This document shows, one piece after another, positions 5,982 through 7,549 of a DNA stretch of 7,549 nt. This DNA is from Bacillota bacterium. Its GTDB lineage: Bacteria > Bacillota > Clostridia > Lachnospirales > Lachnospiraceae. The translations under genes were made by a program, and so were the position numbers. Position 1 is the stretch's first letter; the number at the start of each line of letters is the position of its first letter. Location of the stretch: positions 1 to 7,549 of the forward strand of contig JAEWRS010000043.1 of assembly GCA_023398855.1 (NCBI GenBank). The letters are read 5' to 3'. A model generated the notes under the pieces. The model did not search any database. It was not told where the DNA came from and saw nothing but the letters and a program-made list of their open reading frames with translations.

Positions 5982-7549
5982 GTCATGTTCCACTACAATG
6001 ACGCTGTTTCCTAAATCCCTGAGATGCAGCAGTGTTTTTAACAATTTGTCATTATCTCTCTGGTGAAGACCAATGCTGGGCTCGTCCAGAATATAGGCTA
6101 CCCCCACCAGACCGGAACCGATCTGAGTCGCCAGACGGATTCTCTGAGCCTCACCGCCTGACAGAGTTCCAGTTGCACGGGTCAATGACAGATAATCCAG
6201 TCCAACATCAATAAGGAATGAAATTCTTGCCCTTATTTCCTTTAAAATCTGGTCTCCGATAGCATGCTGCATGGATGTCAGCTCCAGCTTATCCATAAAA
6301 TTCCGGAATTTGACAATCGACATGTTTGTGGCCTCATAAATATTTTTATCTCCCACCGTAACAGCAAGTGACTCTTTTTTCAGCCTCATGCCTCCACAGG
6401 CAGGACAGGGAGTGATCCGCATAAAGGATTCATACTCTGCCTTGGAGGACTCAGAATAAGTTTCCCGGTATCTCCGGGCAACGTTCTGAACCAGGCCTTC
6501 AAAGGACACATCGTAAATGCCTTCTCCTCTCTGCCCCTTATAATAAACCTTTATTTCCTTCCCTTTGGTGCCATGGATAAGTATATCATGAACTTCCTTG
6601 GAATAATCTTCAAAGGGTGTATCCAAACGGAACTGATACTCTTTGGCAAGTGCTTCCAATACTGCCCTTGTATAACTGCCCTTATCCGTACAGGACTGCC
6701 AGCCAAGTACAACAATGGCTCCCTTGTCAATGCTCAGGCTCTTATCCGGGATCATCAAATCCTCGTCAAACTCCATCTTATATCCAAGGCCAAAACAATC
6801 CGGACAAGCGCCAAAGGGATTGTTAAAGGAAAAGCTCCTTGGCTCAACTTCGTCTACACTGATCCCGCAGTCCGGGCAGGAGAAGCTCTGGCTGAAATTA
6901 ATGGGCTGTCCGTCCACTACATCAACTGTCATCAAACCGCTTGCCAGTTCCATGACAGTCTCAATGGAATCCGTCAGACGCTTTTCAATGCCTTCCTTAA
7001 TGGCAAGGCGGTCCACTACCACCTCAATGCTATGCTTGATATTCTTATCCAGCTTGATCTCCTCGGAAAGCTCATAAAGATTTCCATCAATACGAACCCT
7101 TACGTATCCACTCTTCCTGGCGTGTTCAAGAACCTTTGCATGCTCTCCTTTCCGCCCTCTGACTACAGGAGCCAGCAGCTGGACCCTGGTCCGCTCCGGC
7201 AGCTCCATGATCTGATCCACCATCTGATCAATGGTCTGTCTGCGGATTTCCCGTCCGCACTTAGGACAATGGGGGATGCCGATCCTGGCATATAGAAGTC
7301 TCATATAATCATAAATCTCGGTAACCGTTCCCACTGTTGAGCGGGGATTGCGGTTGGTTGACTTCTGATCAATGGAAATAGCCGGTGACAGCCCTTCAAT
7401 ACTTTCCACATCCGGTTTCTCCATCTGCCCTAAAAACTGCCGGGCATAGGAGGAGAGAGACTCCATATAACGCCTCTGTCCCTCGGCATAAATCGTATCA
7501 AAAGCCAGGGAAGATTTTCCCGAACCGCTGAGACCGGTCAGGACAACCA
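5979..7549 (-). CDS. uvrA: UvrA N-terminal half (first ATPase module, UvrB-binding region), ends at amber codon
   Basis: The frame is open to the window edge; codons upstream of ATG 7466 still encode UvrA, including the first Walker A (GLSGSGKSS, near 7526-7500). The true start is therefore outside. Counting from that ATG, a first Cys pair (CPKC) is at 67-70. Further along come CPDC and CPDCFGLG pairs flanking VEPRSFSFNNPFGA, and CPACGGMRL. The ABC signature [12 protein letters not shown] and the Walker B segment YILDEPSIGLHQRDN follow. The H-loop His lies in VVEHD just before the stop. The product would keep the UvrB-binding region and the first ATPase module but lose the second module. A homologue truncated here would not be expected to support repair on its own. 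No promoter is visible in the window. Confidence 0.85.
   Translation of the reverse strand, partial: VVLTGLSGSGKSSLAFDTIYAEGQRRYMESLSSYARQFLGQMEKPDVESIEGLSPAISIDQKSTNRNPRSTVGTVTEIYDYMRLLYARIGIPHCPKCGREIRRQTIDQMVDQIMELPERTRVQLLAPVVRGRKGEHAKVLEHARKSGYVRVRIDGNLYELSEEIKLDKNIKHSIEVVVDRLAIKEGIEKRLTDSIETVMELASGLMTVDVVDGQPINFSQSFSCPDCGISVDEVEPRSFSFNNPFGACPDCFGLGYKMEFDEDLMIPDKSLSIDKGAIVVLGWQSCTDKGSYTRAVLEALAKEYQFRLDTPFEDYSKEVHDILIHGTKGKEIKVYYKGQRGEGIYDVSFEGLVQNVARRYRETYSESSKAEYESFMRITPCPACGGMRLKKESLAVTVGDKNIYEATNMSIVKFRNFMDKLELTSMQHAIGDQILKEIRARISFLIDVGLDYLSLTRATGTLSGGEAQRIRLATQIGSGLVGVAYILDEPSIGLHQRDNDKLLKTLLHLRDLGNSVIVVEHD

Larger units (their letters stand above)
4794..7549 (-). pseudogene. uvrA: uvrA (excinuclease ABC subunit A) interrupted by one in-frame amber codon; 5' end outside window
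   Basis: UvrA is the damage-recognition ATPase of nucleotide excision repair; it works as a dimer and loads UvrB on damaged DNA. The locus is one continuous frame except for TAG at 5979-5981. Counting against E. coli UvrA numbering from memory, about 26 N-terminal residues are outside the window and the intact protein would be about 943 residues, close to the E. coli length. The stop falls at about residue 549, in a segment that usually reads VEHDEDT in this family and here reads VEHD-stop-DT. One G-to-T change (GAG to TAG) would explain it. There is no frameshift or other decay, so the lesion is recent, is a sequence error, or is bypassed. The two open parts are listed separately. Confidence 0.85.

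Noticed and set aside
6573..7295. 240-codon plus-strand ORF
   Set aside because: Lies fully antisense to uvrA, whose conserved domains explain the sequence; it is a shadow frame.

Overview
The window looks like the chromosome of an anaerobic Gram-positive clostridium, probably Lachnospiraceae or a close relative. This rests on the clostridial style of its GuaA and UvrA, an S-layer-homology surface protein, strong AGGAGG-type ribosome binding sites, and a phage-type gene of a kind common in gut Clostridia. Species cannot be fixed from the sequence alone.

Region 1 (1-1892, plus strand) is the 3' part of a gene for a large modular surface protein. It has beta-rich repeats, a Gly/Ser/Thr linker, three SLH domains and a C-terminal Trp/Tyr-rich repeat. 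Its 5' end lies outside the window. A strong hairpin terminator (1960-2008) follows and can work in both directions.

Region 2 (about 2009-3008) is a scrambled, AT-richer strip that looks like the remains of a mobile element. It holds a minus-strand homologue of the phage 'replication terminator protein' family whose C-terminus runs into the terminator hairpin. Beside it are two small minus-strand ORFs in one frame separated by a single TAA, then a truncated-looking plus-strand ORF, then paired TGACACC motifs. It ends against the terminator of guaA, whose 3' end is a known integration target for tyrosine-recombinase elements. No integrase gene is visible.

Region 3 (3009-7549, minus strand) is core chromosome. 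guaA (GMP synthase) has its own near-consensus promoter, a strong ribosome binding site and a terminator. Upstream of it is uvrA (nucleotide excision repair), cut by the window edge at its 5' end. uvrA carries one in-frame amber codon (TAG, 5979-5981) after the first ATPase module, in an otherwise intact reading frame. The frame reopens at an ATG-ATG pair three codons later. The options are a nonsense-inactivated uvrA, a split UvrA made by reinitiation, suppression, or a sequence error. A long hairpin separates uvrA from guaA.

The two most notable features are the interrupted uvrA and the decayed element next to guaA. I do not see a convincing new multi-gene system.
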